Shown here: positions 1 to 6,351 of the stretch, piece after piece
Numbering within the stretch: position 1 is the stretch's first letter
How the letters are laid out: each line of letters begins with the position of its first letter
DNA from: CAZRGV01 sp964599655
GTDB lineage: Bacteria; Planctomycetota; Planctomycetia; Isosphaerales; Isosphaeraceae
Direction: 5' to 3'
Assembly (NCBI GenBank): GCA_964599655.1
Contig: CAZRGV010000151.1
Coordinates: 1-13,411, forward strand
Length of the DNA: 13,411 nucleotides
Translations under genes and position numbers: made by a program
The notes under the pieces: generated by a model
What the model saw: the letters and a program-made list of their open reading frames with translations, nothing else
Told to the model about the DNA's origin: nothing
Database searches by the model: none

Positions 1-1764
1 CAGGATCGCGTGCATCTCGGCGTCGGTCTGAACGTAGCGCCGCTCTTTCTTCGTGGAGATCATGTACAAGGGCGGCTGGGCGACGTACAGGTGTCCCTCG
101 GCCACCAGCCGTGGCATCTGGCGGTAGAAGAAGGTCATCAGCAGGGTGCGAATGTGCGACCCGTCGACGTCGGCGTCGCTCATCATCACGACCTTGCCGT
201 AGCGGCGCTTCGACGGGTCTTCTTCCTCGCCGATGCCGCTGCCGACCGCCGTGATGATGTTGCGGACCTCTTCATTTCCTAGCACACGATCGAGCCGGGC
301 TCGCTCGACGTTGAGAATCTTCCCACGAAGCGGAAGGATCGCCTGGTACATCCGGTCGCGTCCCCCCTCGGCCGTGCCGCCAGCGCTATCCCCCTCGACG
401 AGGAACAGCTCGCTGGCGTCCTGGTCGTGCGTGGTGCAATCCATCAGCTTGCCCGGCAGGCCGCCGCCGGAGAGCACCCCTTTGCGGTTGCGAACCAGCT
501 CTCGGGCCTTTCGCACCGCCTCGCGGGCCTCGGCCGCGAGCAGGGCCTTGGCAATCACCTTCTTGGCCGATGCCGGGTTTTGCTCGAGAAACTCGCCGAG
601 CCGGTCGTTGACCACCTTGGCGACGATCCCCTCGACCTCGCTGTTGCCCAGCTTGGTCTTGGTCTGCCCCTCGAACTGCGGGTCGGGCACCTTCACGCTG
701 ACGATCGCCGTCAGTCCTTCCTTGAAGTCCTCGCCCGTGATCGAAAGGTCCTTCTTGCCTTGTGGTACGTGCGACTTGGCGTAATTGTTCAGCGTACGGG
801 TCAAGGCGGCACGGAAGCCCGTCAGATGCGTGCCCCCCTCGATCGTGTGAATGTTGTTGCAGTAGCTGACAACGTTCTCGCTGAACGACTCGTTGTACTG
901 CAGCGCCACCTCGACCTCGACGTTTCGCTCGTCGTCACGGCCCGAGAAGACCACCGGCGCGTGCAGGACCGTCTGCGCCCGGTTCAGATACTGCACGAAC
1001 TCAGTCAGCCCCTCCGCGGAAAAGAACTCCTGCTCCTTCTTCTCCTCGCCTCGCTCGTCGGTCAGGCGGATGCGGACCCCCTTGTTCAGGAAGGCCAGCT
1101 CCCGGAGCCGCTTTTCGAGAATGTCGTAGTCAAACTCGATCCGAGGGAAAATCTCATTGTCCGGCAGAAACTGGATGATCGTGCCGGTCGTCTTGGTCGC
1201 TCCCGACGGCCGGACCGGCCCCTTGGGCAGACCTCGCTCGTACTCTTGCCGCCAGACCTGCCCCTCGCGGTGAATCTCCGCCTCCAGCCACTCCGAAAGC
1301 GCGTTGACCACCGTCACGCCGACGCCGTGCAAACCGCCCGAGACCTTGTACGTCTCATGGTCGAACTTGCCCCCGGCGTGCGCCTTGGTCAAAACGATCT
1401 CCAGCGCGCTCTTGCCGCTCTCGGCGTGAATCCCCACCGGGATGCCCCGGCCGTCGTCCCGGATCGACACCGAACCATCCGCGTGGACGACAACATGAAT
1501 GTTATGACAGAATCCCGCCATCGCCTCGTCGATCGAGTTGTCCACCACCTCGTAAACGAGGTGATGCAAGCCTCGAAGCGTGGTGTCGCCAATGTACATG
1601 CCGGGCCGCTTGCGAATCGCCTCGATGCCTTNNNNNNNNNNNNNNNNNNNNNNNNNNNNNNNNNNNNNNNNNNNNNNNNNNNNNNNNNNNNNNNNNNNNN
1701 NNNNNNNNNNCATACCCATGGCCTCGGGAGTCTCGGTCGTGCGATCAGTCTTGGTCGAAGCCAT
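1..1764 (-). CDS. gyrB: DNA gyrase subunit B (3'-truncated by window edge, internal N gap)
   Basis: ATP-hydrolysing subunit of type II topoisomerase, which introduces negative supercoils with GyrA in the cytoplasm. Visible are 588 codons of a protein usually about 800 or more long; the C-terminal part lies left of the window. The N-terminal GHKL ATPase region has GIEAIRKRPGMYIG from residue 46, EVVDNSIDEA and the ATP-lid motif GGLHGVG. The TOPRIM region has EGDSAGG (catalytic Glu457), PLRGKILNV and DADVDGSHIRT (metal-binding Asp530, 532 and 534). The ATG at 1762-1764 follows a GAGGTGG ribosome site at 1772-1778 with 7 nt spacing. Residues 19-44 and part of 45 are unknown (Ns), but both sides are in one frame. 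It lies 51 bp after dciA, so the two are probably one operon. ParE is the only realistic alternative; the replication-gene context favours GyrB. Confidence 0.96.
   Translation of the reverse strand, partial: MASTKTDRTTETPEAMGMXXXXXXXXXXXXXXXXXXXXXXXXXXXGIEAIRKRPGMYIGDTTLRGLHHLVYEVVDNSIDEAMAGFCHNIHVVVHADGSVSIRDDGRGIPVGIHAESGKSALEIVLTKAHAGGKFDHETYKVSGGLHGVGVTVVNALSEWLEAEIHREGQVWRQEYERGLPKGPVRPSGATKTTGTIIQFLPDNEIFPRIEFDYDILEKRLRELAFLNKGVRIRLTDERGEEKKEQEFFSAEGLTEFVQYLNRAQTVLHAPVVFSGRDDERNVEVEVALQYNESFSENVVSYCNNIHTIEGGTHLTGFRAALTRTLNNYAKSHVPQGKKDLSITGEDFKEGLTAIVSVKVPDPQFEGQTKTKLGNSEVEGIVAKVVNDRLGEFLEQNPASAKKVIAKALLAAEAREAVRKARELVRNRKGVLSGGGLPGKLMDCTTHDQDASELFLVEGDSAGGTAEGGRDRMYQAILPLRGKILNVERARLDRVLGNEEVRNIITAVGSGIGEEEDPSKRRYGKVVMMSDADVDGSHIRTLLMTFFYRQMPRLVAEGHLYVAQPPLYMISTKKERRYVQTDAEMHAIL
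1632..1710. other. 79-bp run of Ns inside gyrB
   Basis: Undetermined bases cover GyrB residues 19-44 and one base of codon 45, immediately before the conserved GIEAIRKRPGMYIG block. The reading frame is the same on both sides, so the gap length is at least correct modulo three. This is an assembly gap or masking, not a biological feature. Confidence 0.99.
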
Positions 1765-1815
1765 CGTGGAACCACCTCGGTCGGTTCGAGCGTCCGCGTC
1801 GGGTCCGTTCAATGG

Positions 1816-2268
1816 TTAATGGGGATTCCGTTTCGTTCCCTCGTCATCGCCAAGGCCAGGCCGGGGACGCGACCGGCGGGGCCTGGAAGCCGAAGCGGAG
1901 GTGGGAGGCGCAGAGGACGCCGATGGAGGCTCCGCAAGAGCGGCTGGATCGGGCTCGATGGCTCCGACGCGAAAACGGATGTCGTGAACCTTGCTGCCAG
2001 GGGCGTCGCGACGAAGGGCGGCCAGCAGCTCGGGCTTGCGAAACGCCGCCAGCTCTTCCAGCAGGGCCGAGTGCGCGACCGTCACGGTCAAGACGCCATG
2101 TCGCACGCCCCCCAGCCGGGTCTGGTAACAGGCCGGCTCGCCCACCGCGGCGTTCCAGGCCCCCTCCAGCTCTCCGGCGGCCCGGAGCCTCCCATACCCA
2201 CGGGCGGCGAACAGCTCGCCCAGAACATCCCCCAGAGGCCGAGGCTCCCGACGACCCGGGCCCGTCAT
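1816..2268 (-). CDS. dciA: DUF721 family protein, probable DciA replicative-helicase loader/operator
   Basis: DciA (DUF721) assists loading of the replicative helicase DnaB in bacteria lacking DnaC/DnaI. This 150-residue protein has the family pattern: an N-terminal PLGDVLGELF helix, Trp38 followed by a VG pair, the strand RHGVLTVTVAHSALLEEL (about 57-73), then a helix KPELLAALR and the strand VHDIRFRVG. Family proteins are typically about 100-180 residues. The C-terminal 50 residues are low-complexity (Ala/Ser/Pro/Arg) and probably disordered. The ATG at 2266-2268 is chosen over an upstream in-frame ATG at 2424 because GGAGGAG lies 10 nt before it and the longer form would contain the likely promoter. 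Its place between dnaN and gyrB fits a replication role. DUF721 assignment is strong; DciA function is inferred from family and location. Confidence 0.87.
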   Translation of the reverse strand: MTGPGRREPRPLGDVLGELFAARGYGRLRAAGELEGAWNAAVGEPACYQTRLGGVRHGVLTVTVAHSALLEELAAFRKPELLAALRRDAPGSKVHDIRFRVGAIEPDPAALAEPPSASSAPPTSASASRPRRSRPRPGLGDDEGTKRNPH

Positions 2269-2278
2269 GGCGCGCACG

Positions 2279-2285
2279 CTCCTCC
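2279..2285 (-). promoter_or_regulatory. Ribosome binding site fixing the dciA start
   Basis: GGAGGAG on the minus strand, 10 nt before the ATG at 2268. It is a near-perfect anti-16S match and supports the 150-residue form rather than the 202-residue ORF starting at 2424. Confidence 0.75.
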
Positions 2286-2328
2286 AAACCCGGGATCCGG
2301 CCTCCACTCGCAATGTGAACGTCTTTTC

Positions 2329-2357
2329 ATTATACGCAAACGGGCCTGAACAAGCAA
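2329..2357 (-). promoter_or_regulatory. Candidate sigma70-type promoter for dciA-gyrB
   Basis: On the minus strand, TTGCTT (2352-2357) is followed after exactly 17 nt by a perfect TATAAT (2329-2334). Expected transcription start is near 2322, giving a leader of about 54 nt before the dciA ATG. The patch is AT-rich within GC-rich surroundings. The -35 box matches only three of six consensus bases, so the call rests on the -10 box, the spacing and the position. Confidence 0.6.
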
Positions 2358-2516
2358 TTCCGATCCGATCTTCCCCGAACGGGATTCCGGACCCCACCGC
2401 CGACTCCCCGCGATCGAACTCCACAAAGCAACCGGCGGGAACCTCAAGGCTCGTCCGATCCTTGACGAACGGACGGTTCGTCCTACGGAATTGTCCGGAT
2501 TCGTTGCCGTTTTGTC

Positions 2517-2578
2517 AGGTGGGCATCACCCACCGACCATCCGAGAGCGTGAGGGGTTCGGTGGGCCGTGCCCACCCT
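2517..2578. repeat. REPIN-like GC-rich hairpin doublet
   Basis: Two inverted hairpin arms lie 23 nt apart. The right arm is a perfect 7-bp stem with a CGT loop, GGTGGGC-CGT-GCCCACC (2560-2576). The left arm GGTGGG-CATCA-CCCACC (2518-2534) matches the reverse complement of the right arm at 14 of 17 positions. Two inverted palindromic units form the layout of REP doublets (REPINs). The same design, including the CGT loop, recurs at 10838-11000 with different stem bases. It lies just downstream of dnaN and could act as a terminator-like structure, but there is no T-run. Confidence 0.65.
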
Positions 2579-2669
2579 ACGAGAGACGAATTCCCCAGGC
2601 GATTCCGTAGCACTCCATGATCTCGAACCACATCGATCGAAACCATCCAACCCCGCCCGGAAGGGCCGA

Positions 2670-3788
2670 TCAGCGATCCCGGGTCAGCGGCATGACCACG
2701 TAGGCATACCGGTCCTCGGTCTTGAAGACGGCCGCGTTCTTGTGGTCGATCAGTTCGGCGGTGATCGGCGTGGCCTCGTCGAGGGTCTTCAGGGCGTCGA
2801 TCAGGTAGCGAGGGTCGAACGTGATCTCCACCGGCTTGCCCTCGTAGTGGATGGGCAGCTCAATGTCCGAGCTGCCGTGGTCCGGAGCGCGGCTGGTCAG
2901 CTTGAGCATCCCCTCGCCGAACGAAAAGTCGACGCCCCGGCTTTCCTCGCTGGTGACGATCGACGCCTGCTCGACGACCTGCAAAAGCGGGCCCGCCTCC
3001 AGCGCGATCTTGACCTCGACGTTGGCCGGGAAGACGTCCTGATAGCGAGGGAAGCGGCCTTCCACGAGCCTGCTGTAGATGACGGCCCGTTCGGTGCGGA
3101 CAAGCGCGGCGGTCCCCCCCTGGAACGCCAGGTGAACCGGCGGGTCTTCATCCTGAAGGTTGCGTTCCAGCAACTTCAGCGCCTTGACCGGCACGACCGG
3201 CTGGCCGGACGGGGCCGAGGCCCCGCCTTCAGCCTCGACCGGCAGGACGATCCGGGCAAGCCGGCGGCCGTCGGTGCCGACCATCGTCAGCGACTCCGGC
3301 GACAATTCGAACAGGACGCCCCCCAGGGCGTACCGGGTGCTCTCGACGTCGGTCGCGAAGATCGTGCGGCGGATGCCCCGTCGAAGGTCGGCCGCGGCGA
3401 CGACGTGATAGGCCGTCGCGGCGAAGTCCGGCACCTCGGGGAAAAGGTCGGGATCCTCGCTCGGTAGCTTGAACTGCGCGTGCAGGCCACGAACGAGCAG
3501 ATGGTCCTGGTCGGTCTCGAGGGCCAGCTCCTCGTCTCCCATGGTGCGGAGGATCTGGGCGAACCTCTGCGTCGGCAGAATGACCGCCCCGGGCTGGTCG
3601 ACCTTCACGCCCAGAACGCGGTAGCGAATGCCGACTTCGAGGTCGGTAGCCATCAGGGTCGACCCCTCGTCGGCATCGACCACGAGCTTGACGTTCTGGA
3701 GGATGGGCTTCGGACTGCGAGCCGGCACGACCCCACTGACCATCCCGAACGCCGCGAGCAATCCCTCGCGGTTGCACAGAGCCTTCAT
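2670..3788 (-). CDS. dnaN: DNA polymerase III subunit beta (sliding clamp)
   Basis: The ring-shaped clamp encircles DNA, tethers DNA polymerase III and recruits repair factors in the cytoplasm. The 372-residue length is normal for the family (about 365-380). The three clamp domains are recognisable at about residues 1-120, 130-245 and 250-372. Landmarks are the start MKALCNREGLL, TDLEVGIRY near residue 50, LPTQRFAQILR near 90, STRYALGGVLFEL, GTDGRRLA, a DEATPI segment and the terminal YVVMPLTRDR, equivalent to the conserved YVVMP ending. The ATG at 3786-3788 is preceded by a G-rich but weak ribosome site. A long 5' region with DnaA-box-like sites lies upstream. No other family fits. Confidence 0.98.
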   Translation of the reverse strand: MKALCNREGLLAAFGMVSGVVPARSPKPILQNVKLVVDADEGSTLMATDLEVGIRYRVLGVKVDQPGAVILPTQRFAQILRTMGDEELALETDQDHLLVRGLHAQFKLPSEDPDLFPEVPDFAATAYHVVAAADLRRGIRRTIFATDVESTRYALGGVLFELSPESLTMVGTDGRRLARIVLPVEAEGGASAPSGQPVVPVKALKLLERNLQDEDPPVHLAFQGGTAALVRTERAVIYSRLVEGRFPRYQDVFPANVEVKIALEAGPLLQVVEQASIVTSEESRGVDFSFGEGMLKLTSRAPDHGSSDIELPIHYEGKPVEITFDPRYLIDALKTLDEATPITAELIDHKNAAVFKTEDRYAYVVMPLTRDR

Positions 3789-3980
3789 TTGTGCGTTTCC
3801 CCGCCCTGGGATCGCCGGGCTGACCCGGTCAGGGATGCCCTGGTTCGATCCATCTCCAGGCTCTTTCCTTGGTGGTTGGTCGGTGGCATCCCTTCCGGTC
3901 GCCCCTGGTCCCAGGATGGGATCCGGTCTTCGAAAAAGGGAGAAATCACCACCGTCGTCGTCGAAGAGGGGCGTCGGCGC

Positions 3981-4190
3981 CGTGGATAAGCCCGACGCTC
4001 TCGAACAAAGTCATGATACCAAAAGACTTAATCGGACACAACAGCCGTTTCGCCTTGAGGGAAAACCCGTGCATAAACCCGTCGCGCAAGCCGGCATGCG
4101 CCGCCGAGCCCGGGTGATCGGCCGGCACGCTTCACAACGTCATGTCGGCGAGACCCGCGCCCCGCACCGGCGCGCGACGGGTTATCGACA
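3981..4190. other. Candidate replication origin / DnaA-box cluster
   Basis: Three 9-mers each differ by one base from the DnaA box TTATCCACA or its TTATNCACA form: TTATCCACG (minus, 3981-3989), TTATGCACG (minus, 4068-4076) and TTATCGACA (plus, 4182-4190). The first lies in the loop of a 7-bp inverted repeat, GCGTCGG/CCGACGC (3971-3977 and 3992-3998). A weaker TGTGGA site is at 4209-4214. An AT-richer patch (about 4004-4034) lies between the first two boxes. The cluster sits upstream of dnaN, with genes diverging on both sides. Many bacterial origins lie next to dnaA or dnaN. dnaA itself is not in the window, so DnaA-controlled transcription of dnaN is an alternative explanation. Confidence 0.45.
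4013..4041 (-). promoter_or_regulatory. Candidate dnaN promoter
   Basis: On the minus strand, TTGTGT (4036-4041) and TATCAT (4013-4018, five of six consensus bases) are separated by 17 nt. The start would be near 4006, about 220 nt before the dnaN ATG, with the first DnaA-box-like site just inside the leader. That position would allow DnaA control. The -35 match is weak. Confidence 0.4.
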
Positions 4191-4363
4191 GGTTTTCCCC
4201 CATCGCCTGTGGACCGTCGCGCCCCCCTCGAATCCGCCGCCAATCGGGCGTGACGCGGTGACGGAACACGGTTTGCACCGGGAACGTTCCCAACGCGGCT
4301 GGCCGTTCGCGAGGCGAGCCGTGACCAATCCGAACACGTCGTTTTCCAAGAGGGAGTTGCAAC

Positions 4364-4537
4364 ATGTTGAAATGGGCGCTGTTCTTCTTCCTGATCTCGC
4401 TCGTCGCCGGGGCCCTGGGCCTTTCCGGAGTCGCCGCCGGCGCAGCGACGATCGCCAAGGTCCTCTTCGGGCTCTTCCTGCTGGTGGCCGTGGCCTTCCT
4501 CATCCTGGCGCTGCTGGGCGTGGGGGCCGTGACCTGA
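4364..4537 (+). CDS. DUF1328 (YtjA-like) small membrane protein
   Basis: This 57-residue protein begins MLKWALFFFLISLVAGALGL and has two hydrophobic helices (about residues 4-22 and 32-54) joined by a short GVAAGAATIAK segment. This matches the DUF1328/YtjA family of 50-65-residue inner-membrane proteins. The ATG is preceded by AGGGAG with suitable spacing. Its function is unknown; some relatives have been linked to stress responses, but nothing here shows that. It is divergent from dnaN and starts the rightward gene set. The downstream spacer to the glycosyltransferase is palindrome-rich, so co-transcription is uncertain. Confidence 0.92.
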   Translation: MLKWALFFFLISLVAGALGLSGVAAGAATIAKVLFGLFLLVAVAFLILALLGVGAVT

Positions 4538-4539
4538 GT

Positions 4540-4600
4540 CTTACGTGGACGTTCCGCGTAAAGAACGTAAGAACGGTGAAACAACGTTGTTTTACGTGGA
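4540..4600. promoter_or_regulatory. Cluster of palindromes between DUF1328 and the glycosyltransferase
   Basis: Within about 60 bp there are two direct copies of TTACGTGGA (4541-4549, 4592-4600) and two inverted CGTAA copies (4557-4561, 4566-4570). The inverted pair CTTACGT (4540-4546) / ACGTAAG (4565-4571) overlaps a second pair, ACGTTC (4549-4554) / GAACGT (4563-4568), so alternative hairpins are possible. A perfect 14-bp palindrome AAACAACGTTGTTT lies at 4579-4592. The layout suggests operator sites or a terminator/attenuator after the DUF1328 gene. No regulator gene is nearby. Confidence 0.45.
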
Positions 4601-4752
4601 GAAGGGCGTTCGCCGACACCGGGAAGGCGTTGCGGACTCAAATCCGTGTCGCCCGTTCCCGGGGCCGGGCGTAAGATGACGGCCGACGGCGCCACGTCGT
4701 ACAGGACGACTCGAAGGCGAAGCGAACGGTTGGGGGTCAGGGAGGGCCCGGC

Positions 4753-6351
4753 ATGGAATCGAACCGCCTGGGAGCCAGGCGCAGCGCGGCGATCGGGTTC
4801 TTGTCGGCCCTGACCCTCGGCATCGGCCTGGGGGGTTCGAGCCGCCTCTCGTACCACGAGGCCATCGTGGCGCAGGGAGCGCGCGAGATGCTCGGGCCCG
4901 GAGGCGACTGGCTGGTGCCGACCCTGGCCGGGCGCCCTTGGCTGGAGAAGCCGCCGCTGTCGCACTGGCTGGTCGCGACGTCCGGCGCGCTGATCGGGGA
5001 AATCAACGAGACGGTGGCGAGGATTCCCTCGGCCGTCTCGGCGCTTCTGATCTGTCTGGGAGTCGCGACCCTGGCGGCCAGGCGGTTTGGTGCGGGCGTC
5101 GGCTGGTTGTCCGGTCTGGTTCAGGCGACCACGCTCTGGCTGGTGACCCGAGGCCGGCTGGCCGAGGCCGACGTCGTGCTGGCTTGCCTGATCACCTGGG
5201 CCGTCGTGGCGTTCGACCGGATTCGCGAGAGAGGGCCCGAAGCCCGCGCCGCCCGTTGGGCATTCTTTTTCCTGCTCGGGGCGACGGCCCTGGCCAAGGG
5301 GGTCGGATTCGGCGGAGTGCTGGTGCTGGCGATGGCCGTCGTGGTCCTGGCCTGGGATCGCGATCGGGAGACGGCTCGGGCCTTGATCTGGCCGCTCGGC
5401 GGGTTGTTGGCGAGCGTCCTGGCCTTGGCCTGGCCGGCGATGGTCGCATGGCGCTACCCGTCCGTGATGGGGCTCTGGATGTCGCACGTGACCGACCGGC
5501 TTTCGGTCAGGCCCGAGCAGTTCGCGGGGGAGCCCTGGTGGCAGTACGCGCCGTCGCCGTTCTGGATGGTCTTGCCGTGGACTCCGCTGGCGATGGGAGG
5601 CGCCTGGCGGTCGTGGAGGCGCGCGGTTGCGGAGCGGGGGGGCCCCGACCGCCTGCTCTGGGCCTGGGCGGTCGTGCCGGCCTCGCTGGTGTCGCTGGCC
5701 TCGGTGCGCAACGCGCATTACCTGATCCACGCCTTGCCCCCCTGGTCGGTCTGGGGAGCGCTCGGGCTGGTCCGCCTGGGGGAGCGGCTTCGAGGTCGAG
5801 GCTGGTCGGCCGATCGGCTCCGACGGGTGGCGGCCCTGGGCGTCTCGGCGCTGGGGTTGGCCTGGGGCCTGGGCTTCGCGCTGGTTGGCCCTCGGATCGA
5901 TCGCCGGGGCGTGGAATGGGCCTTTTACGAGCGGGCCGGTCGATCGCTCCGGCCCGCCGAACCCCTGGCGTTGCTCTACGACGCGCCCGGCCGCGCCGAC
6001 CGCTGGGACCGCGATCCGTACCCGACGCCGTTCGGTCCGGTGCCGCACGACCTGGCGGTTCGCCTGTTTTACCTGGGACGGCCGGCCTGCTGGCGGCTCG
6101 GGGTCGACGCCCTGGCCGTTCAGCCCCCCGGCCCGGCTGCGTTTGCCGTCATTGGCCGAGACCGAGACCTCTCCGCCCTGCAACGCCTGGGACGGGTCGA
6201 GACCCTCGCGCAAGGTCCCACCGCGCGGTGGGACCGCATTTACAGGCTCTATCGTGTCGAACCGAAACGGGATCAGGTCGGCTCGGTGACGGCCTGGGCC
6301 AGGGAGTCGGGTTCGGCCCCCAGTTCGGGCCTGGAGACGCGCTCACGATGA
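4753..6351 (+). CDS. GT-C fold glycosyltransferase, ArnT/PMT_2-like
   Basis: A polytopic inner-membrane protein of 532 residues, about the usual length for the ArnT/PMT family, which transfers a sugar from a polyprenyl-phosphate donor to a lipid or protein on the outer face of the membrane. After a first hydrophobic helix (about 12-30) comes SYHEAIVAQGAREML (33-47), at the position of the acidic DE motif of the first periplasmic loop, here His-Glu. Then WLEKPPLSHWLVA (63-75) and ETVARIPSA (86-94), both typical of PMT_2. Multiple hydrophobic helices follow to about 385, then a soluble C-terminal region. The ATG has GGGAGG 7 nt upstream. The last 26 codons lie antisense to the end of the MFS gene, and the family-like sequence seems to end near IYRLYRVE, so the tail may be a readthrough extension. 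Donor and acceptor cannot be inferred. Confidence 0.85.
   Translation: MESNRLGARRSAAIGFLSALTLGIGLGGSSRLSYHEAIVAQGAREMLGPGGDWLVPTLAGRPWLEKPPLSHWLVATSGALIGEINETVARIPSAVSALLICLGVATLAARRFGAGVGWLSGLVQATTLWLVTRGRLAEADVVLACLITWAVVAFDRIRERGPEARAARWAFFFLLGATALAKGVGFGGVLVLAMAVVVLAWDRDRETARALIWPLGGLLASVLALAWPAMVAWRYPSVMGLWMSHVTDRLSVRPEQFAGEPWWQYAPSPFWMVLPWTPLAMGGAWRSWRRAVAERGGPDRLLWAWAVVPASLVSLASVRNAHYLIHALPPWSVWGALGLVRLGERLRGRGWSADRLRRVAALGVSALGLAWGLGFALVGPRIDRRGVEWAFYERAGRSLRPAEPLALLYDAPGRADRWDRDPYPTPFGPVPHDLAVRLFYLGRPACWRLGVDALAVQPPGPAAFAVIGRDRDLSALQRLGRVETLAQGPTARWDRIYRLYRVEPKRDQVGSVTAWARESGSAPSSGLETRSR

Larger units (their letters stand above)
2269..2669. other. 401-bp dnaN-dciA intergenic region lacking recF
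   Basis: No credible gene was found on either strand. The region holds the dciA ribosome site and promoter near its left end and a hairpin doublet at 2517-2578. Open frames across it have no recognisable domain and overlap the promoter. In many bacteria recF lies between dnaN and gyrB; nothing resembling RecF is here. Confidence 0.7.
3789..4363. other. 575-bp gene-free region upstream of dnaN
   Basis: No convincing protein gene was found on either strand; overlapping open frames have arginine/proline-rich translations and no domain. Contents are the candidate DnaA boxes, the candidate dnaN promoter, small hairpins in the dnaN leader (CCGGG-CTGA-CCCGG near 3815; CCTGG-TC-CCAGG near 3904), and the AGGGAG ribosome site of the DUF1328 gene at the right end. 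Confidence 0.7.

Noticed and set aside
427..2349. Plus-strand open frame of 640 codons
   Set aside because: Antisense to gyrB and dciA and runs through the N gap; the minus-strand frame carries all gyrase motifs.
2269..2424. Longer dciA form starting at 2424
   Set aside because: The added residues have no DUF721 homology and span the promoter and the ribosome site of the shorter form.
4132..6213. Minus-strand open frame of 693 codons
   Set aside because: It is antisense to the glycosyltransferase, is Arg/Pro/Gln-rich without domain or hydrophobic pattern, and reflects high-GC codon bias.
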